A stretch of DNA of 64,000 nucleotides from Prevotella multiformis DSM 16608 (GCF_000191065.1 NZ_GL872283.1:1360497-1424496); one strand, 5' to 3'. Counted from the first letter of the stretch, positions 9,334 to 18,406 are shown. Numbers and translations: made by a program. Notes: generated by a model not told the origin, from the sequence alone.

Positions 9334-10326
9334 TTAAACAGTCTCCTTATTGCGCCCGGCAAAACCACGGAGCAGGAAGTACAGTTCTTCCTGCAGGCGG
9401 AAGAGCAGCCATGAACAGCGCAGAGGCATATAGCCGAATTTACGTTTAAGAGAGGGCTGCACCTGTTTCAGGTTGACAGTCTGCCAGACATGACGCATGA
9501 TTTCCCTCCCCTTCCGGCGGTCTGCTGCGGAGAGTTCCCTGCGGTGAAGATAATAGAAGAGATAGACTCCGACCAGATTGAGCCACCGTACCGTTTCATA
9601 ACAATGCAGGTCGTCATTCGACGCACCTATATCGACGAGCTGGTGCCGCATACTCTCGTTGGCCAGAAGGAAATCGAAGCGGTGGACACTTGCCTGATGC
9701 GTGACCGACGCAGCCTGCTGCCGATAATAATAAACGCCGTCGCAAAGGGCCACCTTACGTGAATAGTAATAATGGATTCTCGTGGTGTTGTCATCACTGT
9801 ATACCCTTTGCGACTCATCGTAGGGATGCGCTTTGTGGAGTGTACTGCGCACAACGTAACAACCGTGAATGCTCCAGGTCAGACTCTGCTGGAAGGCTTC
9901 CTCGCCATTCATCATATTGAAATGAGGCATGGAATACTCCTCCTGATGCCCGTCCGCATAGACGCAAAACAGACGGAACAACACACAGTCGACCTCTGTC
10001 TGGCAGAAAGCCTCGCATACCCTTTCCAGCGCATCCGGCCCCAGCCAGTCGTCACTGTCTACAAAGCCGATGTAATCTCCCGTTGCACAAGACAGTCCGA
10101 TATTCCTCGCATGAGCCTGTCCCCGGTTCTCATCCAGTGCTATCACCTTGAGACGTGTGTCGCGGGCCGCATACTGATGCAGGATATCCAGAGAGTCATC
10201 CGTCGAGGCATCATCAACGCAGACCACCTCAACGTCTTTCAGTGTCTGGTTCAACAGCGAATCAAGGCAATGAGGAAGGTATTCCGCTGTGTTATAGACG
10301 GCGACGAGCACACTAATCTTTGGCAT
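9334..10326 (-). CDS. Family 2 glycosyltransferase
   Basis: Cytoplasmic GT-A glycosyltransferase that probably adds one sugar to a surface polysaccharide repeat unit. The N-terminus ISVLVAVYNTAEYL is the GT2 nucleotide-binding strand. VVCVDDASTDDS and FVDSDDWLGP supply the nucleotide-sugar and DXD-type metal-binding residues within the first 100 residues. The C-terminal ~100 residues are basic and aromatic, possibly a peripheral membrane contact. At 330 residues it has normal family length. Its start overlaps the flippase gene end by 14 bp, so the two are co-transcribed on the minus strand. Donor and acceptor sugars cannot be read from the sequence. Confidence 0.9.
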   Translation of the reverse strand: MPKISVLVAVYNTAEYLPHCLDSLLNQTLKDVEVVCVDDASTDDSLDILHQYAARDTRLKVIALDENRGQAHARNIGLSCATGDYIGFVDSDDWLGPDALERVCEAFCQTEVDCVLFRLFCVYADGHQEEYSMPHFNMMNGEEAFQQSLTWSIHGCYVVRSTLHKAHPYDESQRVYSDDNTTRIHYYYSRKVALCDGVYYYRQQAASVTHQASVHRFDFLLANESMRHQLVDIGASNDDLHCYETVRWLNLVGVYLFYYLHRRELSAADRRKGREIMRHVWQTVNLKQVQPSLKRKFGYMPLRCSWLLFRLQEELYFLLRGFAGRNKETV

Positions 10327-11818
10327 GACGGATAAACTTATTCTTCAATCTACTTATCAAGACATTCCACAGCCCAGTCTTCGACTTCAACACACGAAAG
10401 GAAACCATCATGCTTACGACACACAGTGCGGCAGCAAGCCCCCACCGCAACCAACCGCTGTCAGAGCGGACACAAAGGAACACAAAGAAACCGATTGACA
10501 GCTGGACAGCGGCACAGCGCAACACAGAAGAAGACTGCCGGTAACCATAATGGAAACGAGCATAGACATAAACAAAAACAAAACTGAAGATTCCTGCCGC
10601 AGCCACACCGGCACCGGCACCGAAAACACCCCATTGCCTGAAGCCGACTATTACCAGTGCGGCAAGGCACACATCATACAAAGACTCGAGAAGCAGGTAA
10701 GAGCGCGAGTCGCCTTTCGCCAAAGGGATATACTCTACCGGCAGACGTATTGCCCGTACGTACATGGCAAGGACCAGCACCTGTGCCATACTGAGGGCGG
10801 GCAGGAATTTGCCGGAATAAAGGGAGACTGTCAGCTGGGGCAGGAACAACAGAAAGAGCGTCAGAAGGGGGGAGATGATCAGGAGTGTGACTTCTATCTG
10901 ACGGTTGACAATCTGGTTGAAGGTAAAATTCAGGCTGCTTGCACCTGACAGCCGAGGGAAATAATCGGTCTCCATGGCTGAGAAAACCATCCCGGAATAG
11001 ACCATTGTCATCATGAAAGCGGCATTGTAGAAACCGACCGCCTCAATGTCCGCCACATTGTTAAGGTAACTCCGGATAATGAAGTCCGCACCCGACCCGA
11101 GGATACCGGCAAGGACAAATGCCGTTCCCAGACGGATCATACCCCACCCTTTGGCCAGAAACGGCCTGCGGAAAGAGACACGGAAAGGATAAAGTCGGCA
11201 AGAGACCATGGCTGTGAGAACCATCTGCACCAATGCCATCAAGACCAAAGAGGGGACGATGGCTGCATTGCCGAAGAAATAATAAAGCGGAACGGTCAGG
11301 ACCAATGCACCAAGCACGTTATACACTGAGACGGAGGCCAGCGAACGAAGACGGCGTACACCCTTGAGGATGGCAAGCTCGCCGCCGCTCAAAGCAGCCA
11401 GTGACACACAGGGAGAAAGAAAGATGAAGTGCAGCGTATGCCCATCCCAGGAGAAGGTGTATCTGCTGAGCAGAGGACTGAACACGATGCAGGCCAGCAG
11501 ACCCAACAGGGCTGTGAGCAGGCTCCACGAACGGACAAGGGCGATATCCTCCGTCAGTTTTTCCTTGTCTTGCCGGTCGTAGTCCTCTGATATATTGCGC
11601 ACGGCACTCATCGGAAGACCGAAGTTGGTGGAGTCGCCGATGAGCTTTGTCGTGGAGTTGAACAGCGAGATAAGACCGACTCCCTGCGGCCCAAGCAATA
11701 TGGCCACGAACTTGTTGCGGACGACACCTATCAGCACGTTGAGGCCCTGCACACCGCCAAAGAGGCTGATGTACTTCAGAATATGCAGATAACCATCCGT
11801 ATGGGTGTCTTTTTTCAT
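10313..11818 (-). CDS. Wzx-like polysaccharide flippase (MATE/MOP superfamily)
   Basis: A 501-residue polytopic inner membrane protein with about 12-14 hydrophobic segments, as expected for O-antigen/exopolysaccharide translocases that flip undecaprenyl-linked sugar units to the periplasm. The N-terminal region includes SLFGGVQGLNVLIGVVRNKF and ISLFNSTTKLIG, typical of the Wzx/PST branch. It lies upstream of, and overlaps, a GT2 gene and is divergent from two more glycosyltransferases, which fits a polysaccharide cluster. The C-terminus ends in a basic tail (SRLKNKFIRHAKD). No Wzy polymerase or chain-length regulator is visible nearby, so the rest of the pathway must lie elsewhere. Confidence 0.88.
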   Translation of the reverse strand: MKKDTHTDGYLHILKYISLFGGVQGLNVLIGVVRNKFVAILLGPQGVGLISLFNSTTKLIGDSTNFGLPMSAVRNISEDYDRQDKEKLTEDIALVRSWSLLTALLGLLACIVFSPLLSRYTFSWDGHTLHFIFLSPCVSLAALSGGELAILKGVRRLRSLASVSVYNVLGALVLTVPLYYFFGNAAIVPSLVLMALVQMVLTAMVSCRLYPFRVSFRRPFLAKGWGMIRLGTAFVLAGILGSGADFIIRSYLNNVADIEAVGFYNAAFMMTMVYSGMVFSAMETDYFPRLSGASSLNFTFNQIVNRQIEVTLLIISPLLTLFLLFLPQLTVSLYSGKFLPALSMAQVLVLAMYVRAIRLPVEYIPLAKGDSRSYLLLESLYDVCLAALVIVGFRQWGVFGAGAGVAAAGIFSFVFVYVYARFHYGYRQSSSVLRCAAVQLSIGFFVFLCVRSDSGWLRWGLAAALCVVSMMVSFRVLKSKTGLWNVLISRLKNKFIRHAKD

Positions 11819-11850
11819 CGTATTATCTAACGGATATAAAAGTTTTTTAT

Positions 11851-11858
11851 TATATTTG
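11851..11858 (+). promoter_or_regulatory. Promoter -7 box for the plus-strand glycosyltransferases
   Basis: TATATTTG matches TAnnTTTG and lies 17 bp before the ATG at 11876, implying a very short leader. It is in the 57-bp gap between divergent genes, so the flippase promoter must overlap this region. Confidence 0.6.
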
Positions 11859-11875
11859 CATCAAACAATGATTGC

Positions 11876-12772
11876 ATGAAACTGTCCATCATCATACCCA
11901 TCTATAACGTTGAAGATACACTCAGACGCTGTCTGGAGAGTGTACTGGGACAGATGGACGACAGGATGGAAGTGATCATCGTTGACGACGGATCGACGGA
12001 TACCTCGGGACAGATTGCAGAGCAGATGACAGCTGGGAGGACTGGCTGCCGGCTTATCTGCCAGGCCAACAAGGGACTCTCTGCAGCAAGAAACGCAGGA
12101 ATAGAAGCGGCGACAGGAGAGTACATCACCTTTGCCGACTCGGACGACTTTGTTGCCGAAGGTACATATTCAGCCTTGCTGGCTGTACTTGACGGACATT
12201 CCACCTATGACATTCTGGAATATCCCGTCATGGAACATTACGGACATCCGACAAAACAGCATCTGCTGACTTTCCCTGATGCCGTAGTCGGTTCCATCCG
12301 TGACTACTGGCTCTGCGGAGCTCACCTCCACACATACGCCTGCAACAAGCTCTACCGTCGTGAGCTCTTCGCTGGCATACGGTTTCCCGAGGGAAAGGCG
12401 TTTGAGGATGCGTACACCTATCCCCTCCTGCTGCAGCGTGCAAGGCTTGTGGCAACAACCTCCATGGGACTGTATTACTACTGTCAGAACGACAGGGGAA
12501 TCACGGCACGGGCGGGAGGAAAGGAGCTGAACGACCTGCTGGAAGCGCATCTCAAGCATCTCAAGCTATGGGGTGAGCTGACGCCGGAATACTATCAGGC
12601 CCTGCTCAACATACAGATGGATGTCTACGAGGCGACGCACGCCGACCCCGTCCTGCCCGTCCTGCCTTACAAAGGAACTCTGAAACTTTTTGTCCTCCAC
12701 TTAATAGGAATCAAGCGCTTATGCCAACTCAACCAGTTTATACACAGGATAAGGAAAAGAAACCGCTCGTAA
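11876..12772 (+). CDS. Family 2 glycosyltransferase
   Basis: Likely polysaccharide glycosyltransferase of the cytoplasmic GT-A type. The start LSIIIPIYNVEDTL is the classic GT2 opening. VIIVDDGSTD binds nucleotide sugar, ARNAGIEAATGEYI follows, and FADSDDFV carries the DXD-like metal-binding acids near residue 90. It has 298 residues, normal for the family. It is divergent from the flippase, and its last 52 bp overlap the next glycosyltransferase in another frame, so the pair is probably translationally linked. The sugar specificity is unknown. Confidence 0.9.
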   Translation: MKLSIIIPIYNVEDTLRRCLESVLGQMDDRMEVIIVDDGSTDTSGQIAEQMTAGRTGCRLICQANKGLSAARNAGIEAATGEYITFADSDDFVAEGTYSALLAVLDGHSTYDILEYPVMEHYGHPTKQHLLTFPDAVVGSIRDYWLCGAHLHTYACNKLYRRELFAGIRFPEGKAFEDAYTYPLLLQRARLVATTSMGLYYYCQNDRGITARAGGKELNDLLEAHLKHLKLWGELTPEYYQALLNIQMDVYEATHADPVLPVLPYKGTLKLFVLHLIGIKRLCQLNQFIHRIRKRNRS

Positions 12773-13707
12773 GTTTCATCGTCACTTACCACAATGAGCC
12801 GATTGCCATGCTCCAGGAATGCGTCAGGAGCATTCTGGCATTGAGCCTCAACGAGACAGAGCGGCAGATCATCGTCGTGGATGACGGATCGGAGGTGTCG
12901 CCTGTCAACGAGCTGATCGGTCTCTCTCCCGGAATCATCTACGTGCGGCAGCCCGGCCAGGGACTCAGCCGGGCACGGAACAGGGGGATAGAGACGGCGG
13001 AGGGGAACTTCATCCAGTTCGTCGATGCAGATGACTTCCTACTGACAAGCACCTACGAACAGTGCCTTGATATCATCCGTTACCGTGAGGCGGACATGGT
13101 GCTCTTCCGTGCGACAAGCTCCACCAGCTCCGTCCCCCAGCCGGAGGCAGAAGGCCCGGTGACCGGTACAGAATACATGACACACCACAACCTGCGCGCC
13201 AGTGCCTGGACCTATCTCTTCCGGAAGACTATCCTGCACGACCTCCGCTTCACCAAAGACACGCTGCACGAGGACGAGGAGTTTACGCCCCTTCTGATGC
13301 TGCGCGTGGAGAACCTGTATGTCACCGAAGGGAAGGCCTACCATTACCGGATCCGCAAGGATTCCATCACCCACAGAACAGACAGGCGATGGAAGATGCG
13401 CCGTCTGTCGGATGCCGAACAGGTGATCTACCGTCTGAAAGAAAAGGCGGACTATCTCCCTGTCAAGGAGCGCATCGCCATGGACAGACGGATTGCCCAG
13501 CTGACGATGGACCATATATATAATGTAATGACACTGACGAAGGACGAGACACACCTCAACCACGTACTGCAACGCCTGTCCCGACGCAGGCTTTTCCCCC
13601 TGCCCGACAAGGACTATACGGCCAAATACAGGTACTTCCGGAAGATGACGAACTCAGCCTTCGGGCGCAAGATGCTGATGATGGCGTTGAGACTCAACAA
13701 GGGCTAA
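12721..13707 (+). CDS. Family 2 glycosyltransferase
   Basis: Second plus-strand GT2 enzyme of the locus. VSFIVTYHNEP opens the GT-A fold near residue 17, IIVVDDGSE and ARNRGIETAEGNFI follow, and FVDADDFLL supplies the metal-binding acids. The ATG at 12721 lies inside the previous gene (52-bp overlap). It is the only start that keeps the whole GT2 fold, because the next Met comes after the first strand. The ~100-residue C-terminal part is helical and basic, ending FGRKMLMMALRLNKG. It probably works with its neighbour on the same polysaccharide. Confidence 0.88.
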   Translation: MPTQPVYTQDKEKKPLVSFIVTYHNEPIAMLQECVRSILALSLNETERQIIVVDDGSEVSPVNELIGLSPGIIYVRQPGQGLSRARNRGIETAEGNFIQFVDADDFLLTSTYEQCLDIIRYREADMVLFRATSSTSSVPQPEAEGPVTGTEYMTHHNLRASAWTYLFRKTILHDLRFTKDTLHEDEEFTPLLMLRVENLYVTEGKAYHYRIRKDSITHRTDRRWKMRRLSDAEQVIYRLKEKADYLPVKERIAMDRRIAQLTMDHIYNVMTLTKDETHLNHVLQRLSRRRLFPLPDKDYTAKYRYFRKMTNSAFGRKMLMMALRLNKG

Positions 13708-13744
13708 AAGAATAATCCTTGATCCTAAAATCACCTCGCGAAAC

Positions 13745-13775
13745 TTGCATGAATGTAATGTATAAGTTACTTTTG
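13745..13775 (+). promoter_or_regulatory. Promoter upstream of the toxin remnant and glycosyltransferase
   Basis: TTG (13745-13747) and TACTTTTG (13768-13775), 20 bp apart, fit the Bacteroidetes promoter. The arrangement suggests it originally served the toxin gene whose fragment follows. It may now drive the glycosyltransferase at 13910. Confidence 0.55.
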
Positions 13776-13777
13776 CC

Positions 13778-13909
13778 AGAAAATACAGAGAGGGCATAAC
13801 CTATAAAGACTATTTTGAGGACTTCTTCAAAGTACTAAAACCCAAAGTACAGAGGAGAATCATCAAGATACTTGATACAGTGGAACAGATAGAAAGGACT
13901 ATCAAGCGC
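13778..13909 (+). pseudogene. Remnant of a HigB/RelE-like (phage-derived Gp49-like) toxin gene
   Basis: The frame reads ITYKDYFEDFF, then KVQRRIIKIL and DTVEQIER. This matches the N-terminal ~35 residues of the common Bacteroidales HigB-type mRNA interferase toxins (family recognised from memory). The usual continuation (the LKHIEGTDGLYE-type region and the rest, about 70 residues) is missing; the frame runs directly into the glycosyltransferase ATG at 13910. There is no matching antitoxin. The original ATG is gone, and a stop lies at 13763-13765. I read it as a deletion scar, not a working toxin. Confidence 0.65.
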
Positions 13910-15016
13910 ATGAAGATTCTTCTCTTAGGCGAATACAGTAATGTACACAATACGCTGGCACGTGGTCTGCGCGAGCTGGGACATACGGTGACGGTCGTAT
14001 CAAACGGAGACTTCTGGAAGAATTACCCACGTGACATTAACGTTTCCAGACGGCCGGGGAAGATCGGCGGCATGCTTCTGATGGCAAAGATTTATGCCCT
14101 GCTGCCCCGTCTGCGAGGCTATGATGTCGTACAGTTCATCAATCCTTTGTTCTTTGAACTGAAGGCGGAACACCTCTTTCCGCTCTTCCGTTACCTGAAA
14201 AAGCATAACAGGAAGGCCGTCCTGTGTGGTTTCGGAATGGATTACTACTGGGCACACACCTGCTCGACGACAATGCCGCTGCGTTACAGCGACTTCAACA
14301 TCGGAGGCGAGCTGCGCCGGAACAAGGAGGCGATCGCCGAGAGAGAGGATTGGACGGGCACGGACAAAGAACAGCTGAACCGGCTGATGGCTGAACAATG
14401 TGACGGAATCGTGACGGGTCTCTACGAGTACTGGCGATGTTACCAACCGTGTTTCCCCGAAAAGACGACCTTTATCCCCTTCCCCATCATCGTGGGAGAA
14501 GCTCCGGTCATCGCTGATGAAACGCCGGAGAAGCTGAACCTCTTTATCGGAATCAGCAAGGACCGCTCGGCCTACAAGGGGACGGACATCATGCTGCAGG
14601 CAGCCGAAACCGTGAAAAGACAATACCCTGACAAGCTGAACCTCCAGATTGTAACAGGCCTGCCCTTTGACGAATACGTACGCACGATGCTCGGCTCTGA
14701 TGCCATCATGGACCAGCTCTACAGCTATACGCCGTCCATGAATCCCCTCGAAGCCATGGCACACGGCATCATCTGTATCGGCGGCGGTGAGCCGGAGAAC
14801 TATGAAATCATCCACGAACCCACGCTCCGCCCCATCATCAACGTCCTGCCGACCTACGAGAGCTGTGTCGCCGAGCTTACCGGGCTCGTCAATCATCTTG
14901 AAATCATCCCCCGGCTGCGCCGCCAGAGCTACGCCTACGTCCGCAAGCACCACGACCACATCAAGGTGGCCGGGCAGTACGAGGCCTTTTACCGGTCGCT
15001 GCAAGACGGTCTTTAG
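13910..15016 (+). CDS. GT-B fold glycosyltransferase (family 4-like)
   Basis: Cytoplasmic retaining glycosyltransferase of GT-B type. The ATG at 13910 is chosen because MKILLLGEYSNVHNTL is the standard N-terminal Rossmann strand. A GTG at 13880 would add ten residues that belong to the toxin remnant. Features are ELGHTVTVVSNG (N-domain), LFIGISKDRSAYKGTDIML (start of the C-domain) and SMNPLEAMAHGIICIGGG, the E-containing donor-binding loop near residue 280. The length of 368 residues is normal. It is the last gene of the polysaccharide cluster and is followed by a hairpin terminator. Confidence 0.87.
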   Translation: MKILLLGEYSNVHNTLARGLRELGHTVTVVSNGDFWKNYPRDINVSRRPGKIGGMLLMAKIYALLPRLRGYDVVQFINPLFFELKAEHLFPLFRYLKKHNRKAVLCGFGMDYYWAHTCSTTMPLRYSDFNIGGELRRNKEAIAEREDWTGTDKEQLNRLMAEQCDGIVTGLYEYWRCYQPCFPEKTTFIPFPIIVGEAPVIADETPEKLNLFIGISKDRSAYKGTDIMLQAAETVKRQYPDKLNLQIVTGLPFDEYVRTMLGSDAIMDQLYSYTPSMNPLEAMAHGIICIGGGEPENYEIIHEPTLRPIINVLPTYESCVAELTGLVNHLEIIPRLRRQSYAYVRKHHDHIKVAGQYEAFYRSLQDGL

Positions 15017-15436
15017 ACCGGCTCCTGAAGACAGGATCGGCGGAAGTCGTTAGCCGGACAGCCGTTTCCTCCCTGATGGACTGAAACAGGCCATGCAGCC
15101 GGAAGAGGTGGCGGAAGAGACCCTGCAAAAGCAGAGGGCAGGAGGAATGGCCGACTTATTCGGAAAATATTCGTCGGACAGCAAGCATGAAAAACAAGGA
15201 CAGGAGGGGCGGAGGTTTCCTCCGATCGTTCCCTTTCCGTGTGTACGGCCCTGAGATTGTAGGTCTGGAGTTCCCTTGTCGTTGTTCAAACACCAAAGAA
15301 CCCTGTCAGCCTCTGTTTGAGAGGATTGACAGGGTTCTTTTCATAGCCTTCCAATGTCGCCGTACTTCAGAGGAGAGCCTTCTCTGTTCAGGATTGGCTG
15401 CTTACGCCTCCCCTCTGAAAAATGAGGAAAAACTCT
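15017..15436. other. Convergent intergenic region
   Basis: No gene is supported. The one clear element is the bidirectional hairpin at 15297-15338 between the converging glycosyltransferase and transporter genes. Confidence 0.5.
15297..15338. terminator. Bidirectional hairpin terminator
   Basis: A long stem of about 18 bp (15297-15314 with 15320-15338, with one bulge or mismatch) is followed on the plus strand by CTTTTC. It lies between convergent genes and can serve both. Confidence 0.8.
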
Positions 15437-17137
15437 CTACATCCGGCAGAAGAAGAGGACTATCAGCTGCGCGGTAAAGATCCTGAGGAACATACTGAGC
15501 GGATAGACCGTCGAGTAGCCGATGGCAGGTGCTTCGCCGGCGCAGATAGAGTTGGCGTAGGCCAGTGCGGGGGGGTCGGTATAGGTTCCGGCCAGCATGC
15601 CCATGATGGTGAAGTAATTGAACTTGTACTTGAGGCGGGCAATCGTCCCGATGATGAGGATGGGGATGATCGTGATGAGGAAACCCGTGTAGACAAACTT
15701 CAGACCGTCGCCCTGTACCACTGTCTCCCAGAATCCGGCGCCGGCCTTGATGCCTACGGATGCCAGGAAGAGCGCCAGTCCGAACTCACGCAGCATCATG
15801 TTGGCAGAGGTGGTGGTATAGGTGACGAGGTGTATCCGGTAGCCGAAACGGCCGATGAGGATGGCGATGATCAGCGGGCCGCCGGCCAGACCGAGCTTCA
15901 AGGGCACCGGCATCTGCGGAATGGCGATCGGCAGACTGCCGAAGAGAATACCGAAGAGAATACCGATGAAGATGGTTGCGATGTTCGGTGCGTTCAGCCG
16001 TCTTTCCGAGTTACCCATCATTTCGGCAACACGGTTTACATTCTCCTCCGGACCGACAACCACGATACGGTCGCCGACGGTAAAGTGGAGGTTGCGCCCT
16101 GCGAAGAGATCCATGCCCTGACGGCTGATACGCGTGACATTCACGCCGTACACGGAACTGAAGTGCATCTTGCCGAGCGTCTTGCCGTTCATCGAACTGT
16201 TGGTGATGACGATACGGCGGCTGATCATCTTCTTCGGCTGGTCTTCCTCGTGCCAGTCGACGGAGATCTCCGGGCCGATGAAGGCCTGGATGGCCTTGGC
16301 ATCGGCTTCGGCAGAGACGATGAGGATCTCATCATCCATCTCGAAGACGGTATCGCGTGTGGGGACAGTGATCACGCCGTCGTGCATGATACGCGTGCAG
16401 ACGATGTCACGGTTGAGGAACTCTGAAATCTCCTTCAGCTTACGGCCGGCAATATAGGCATTGGCCACCTTCAGGTACATGATGTGCGGCTTGGCATTCG
16501 GATTCTCCGCCTCTTCCGCAAGCAGCTTGTCGTTCTCGCCCTTGAGGTCTACCTTGCAGATGTAGCGGATGGCAATGGTTGCGCCGATGATGCCTACCAC
16601 ACCGAGCGGATAGGCGCAGGCGTAGCCCGAGGCGATGTCGAAGTTCATGCCGTCCCTGAAGACGCTGTGCAATGCCTCGTTGGCAGCGCCGAGACCCGGC
16701 GTGTTCGTCACGGCTCCGTAAAGTGTACCCACCATCATCGGCAGGTTCTTGTCGTCGGCAGTGTCGAAGAAAACGAAGTAGCAGGCGAACATCACGAGGA
16801 TATTCAGCAGGATGGCCGCCGTCGAGAGAAGGTTCAGCTTGAGTCCGCCCTTTCCGAAGCTCTCGAAGAAGCCCGGCCCGACCTGCAGACCGATCATGAA
16901 GACGAAAAGAATCAGACCGAAGTCCTGTAGAAAGTTCAGCACGGGCAACGGTCCCGTAAAATGAATGTGTCCGGCAATGATGCCGACGAAGAGCACGAAA
17001 GTAACGCCGAGGGAGATGCCACCGATTTTGATTTTCCCGAGGTACACGCCTAAGGCGATCACAATGGAATAAAGCAGCACGATATGCGCTACGGTGTCCT
17101 GTTGCTCTGCTTTGAAAATGTCAATTAACCAGTCCAT
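15437..17137 (-). CDS. AspT/YidE-family putative transporter with TrkA-C domains
   Basis: Inner membrane protein of the aspartate:alanine exchanger (AAEx) superfamily, close to YidE/YbjL; the substrate is unknown. In order: about five membrane segments (residues 15-185, including FVLFVGIIAGHIHF and LFVFMIGLQVGPGF), two cytosolic TrkA-C/RCK-C domains (about 205-290 and 295-375, e.g. VGDRIVVVGPEENV), then a second membrane bundle with NIATIFIGILFGILFGSLPI and a C-terminal repeat containing LFLASVGIKAG. At 566 residues it has the full family length. The duplicated LFxxxxGxxxG motif in both halves is typical. It is monocistronic with its own promoter and converges on the glycosyltransferase operon. 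Confidence 0.92.
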   Translation of the reverse strand: MDWLIDIFKAEQQDTVAHIVLLYSIVIALGVYLGKIKIGGISLGVTFVLFVGIIAGHIHFTGPLPVLNFLQDFGLILFVFMIGLQVGPGFFESFGKGGLKLNLLSTAAILLNILVMFACYFVFFDTADDKNLPMMVGTLYGAVTNTPGLGAANEALHSVFRDGMNFDIASGYACAYPLGVVGIIGATIAIRYICKVDLKGENDKLLAEEAENPNAKPHIMYLKVANAYIAGRKLKEISEFLNRDIVCTRIMHDGVITVPTRDTVFEMDDEILIVSAEADAKAIQAFIGPEISVDWHEEDQPKKMISRRIVITNSSMNGKTLGKMHFSSVYGVNVTRISRQGMDLFAGRNLHFTVGDRIVVVGPEENVNRVAEMMGNSERRLNAPNIATIFIGILFGILFGSLPIAIPQMPVPLKLGLAGGPLIIAILIGRFGYRIHLVTYTTTSANMMLREFGLALFLASVGIKAGAGFWETVVQGDGLKFVYTGFLITIIPILIIGTIARLKYKFNYFTIMGMLAGTYTDPPALAYANSICAGEAPAIGYSTVYPLSMFLRIFTAQLIVLFFCRM

Positions 17138-17224
17138 AAGTATTAACTATATTGTCTGCAAGATAAAGATTAGCAAGTGCGGAGAAAGCGTACCCTCAAT
17201 GGGAGGAACACAGCTTATTGCCTG

Positions 17225-17232
17225 CAAAGGTA
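17225..17232 (-). promoter_or_regulatory. Promoter -7 box of the AspT-like transporter
   Basis: TACCTTTG on the minus strand, about 88 nt before the ATG at 17137. A weaker TTGG-type element lies near the expected -33 spacing. Confidence 0.6.
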
Positions 17233-17239
17233 AGGATTA

Positions 17240-18058
17240 AAAGGCACATAAACCAATCTTTGTCAATCATTTTTTGAACAGCAGGGGAAAAAACATGTTC
17301 TTCCGTTAAATGCGTGGATGCTTTCCGTATAGCTTTAACGGAAGACCGAAGTTATTTATCAAAAAACATTGCCAAGACGGTCAACCTGTCTATCCTGTTA
17401 TCATCCTCCGATACAAAAGCCTTTCCTTCTTAATACGTTGAGAATACAGATAATGTTTTGAAAAGTCATTACACCAATCTCAAACACATCATCTGGAAAT
17501 ATAAAAACACGTGCAAAAAGCAAGTTTGTAACCAGCAGTCAATCAGCTGATTATTAATGCGTTCTTAAAAGGTGCTTGATTGGACTTCAAAAGAGCGTTA
17601 GTTAGACATCAAAAGGGCATCCATTGCAAGTCAATCAGGCATCTTTTAGAAGCTAAAAGAGCATGTGTCAGCTTGGGTTGCATGAAAATGGTTTACAAAC
17701 ACCGATGATATGGGAATAAGTTGTTTGTAGAATACGGAAAGACATGCTGATGGACAGACACAGAATCGATCTACCTTTTCTGCGTCTTATCTTGTAGTTT
17801 ATCCTCCTTTGTAAAACCATCTGATTTTGGATGGTCATACCCTGCAGGTGCATAAGCCTTCATTCTATTTCCGATCTATGTATTTAACGGAAGCACCGAA
17901 AAACAGCCTCTCCGTCTTGCGCTCCCCTCGGAAGGATGCGGAAACAGATGTCCCTCCCCCATGAAATCTCCTTTGAAACCGCAGCCCCTCATATCTTAAT
18001 TTATATTAAAAACCTGCCGTCGAGACAATAAAGTAAGTGTACGTACTCCGAAAGTTGT
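17240..18058. other. Long intergenic region with a repeat cluster
   Basis: No gene is supported. A 61-codon frame at 17668-17853 on the minus strand has no recognisable features. The only structured element seen is the degenerate ~22-bp repeat at 17580-17668. Confidence 0.5.
17580..17668. repeat. Degenerate ~22-bp tandem repeat
   Basis: About four diverged units begin at 17580, 17602, 17624 and about 17647. The shared core is roughly CTTCAAAAGAGCGT / CATCAAAAGGGCAT, including an inverted-looking CATCTTTTAGAAGC unit. Purine-rich AAAAGRGC blocks recur every 21-23 bp. It lies between divergent genes; the function is unknown. Confidence 0.6.
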
Positions 18059-18066
18059 TATCTTTG
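18059..18066 (+). promoter_or_regulatory. Promoter -7 box of the CTD-only protein
   Basis: TATCTTTG matches TAnnTTTG and lies 28 bp before the ATG at 18095. It may drive the sigma factor operon as well, since only 69 bp separate the first two genes. Confidence 0.6.
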
Positions 18067-18094
18067 TAGTTGGATAATCAAAAAGCGTACGTCT

Positions 18095-18406
18095 ATGATA
18101 AAAAAGATATTTACTCCTTTCCTGTTCACATTGCTGTTTTCGTCAGGAGCGACTGCCGCCATACAGCCCCGTATGGAGACGGAGACCATCGACCAGGATT
18201 TCCAGACGGTCACGGTGTCTGTCACGGGCAATGTGCTGCACGTGGTGGGCGCAGAGGACGAACTGCTCTCTATCTACAATGTGACCGGGGTGCGTGTAAT
18301 GAGCGTGAAGGTTGACGGAAACGACAGGCGTTATACGCTCAGTCTGCCCAGAGGATGCTACATCGTCAAAGTGGGCAAAGTGGTCCGCAAGGTGGCTATC
18401 CGTTGA
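18095..18406 (+). CDS. Small exported protein, essentially a signal peptide plus a secretion-type C-terminal domain
   Basis: A 103-residue protein. Residues 1-22 (KKIFTPFLFTLLFSSGATA) form a signal peptide. From about residue 40 the rest reads LLSIYNVTGVRVMSVKV ... LPRGCYIVKVGKVVRKVAIR, the same beta-sandwich tail pattern (xxxYxxxGxxV ... LpxGxYxVkxgxxxxK) seen at the ends of the C10 peptidase and the adhesin in this window. No passenger domain is present. It is followed 69 bp later by an ECF sigma factor gene on the same strand. Known comparison: in Porphyromonas, CTD-containing proteins such as PorA act in PorXY-SigP signalling. A signalling role here is only inference. It could instead be an ordinary small cell-surface protein. 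Confidence 0.75.
   Translation: MIKKIFTPFLFTLLFSSGATAAIQPRMETETIDQDFQTVTVSVTGNVLHVVGAEDELLSIYNVTGVRVMSVKVDGNDRRYTLSLPRGCYIVKVGKVVRKVAIR

Noticed and set aside
13880..13909. GTG start at 13880 for the GT-B glycosyltransferase
   Set aside because: The added ten residues belong to the toxin remnant; the ATG at 13910 begins the family's first strand.
17668..17853. 61-codon gene on the minus strand
   Set aside because: Lies in an AT-rich repeat-bearing spacer without promoter or family similarity.
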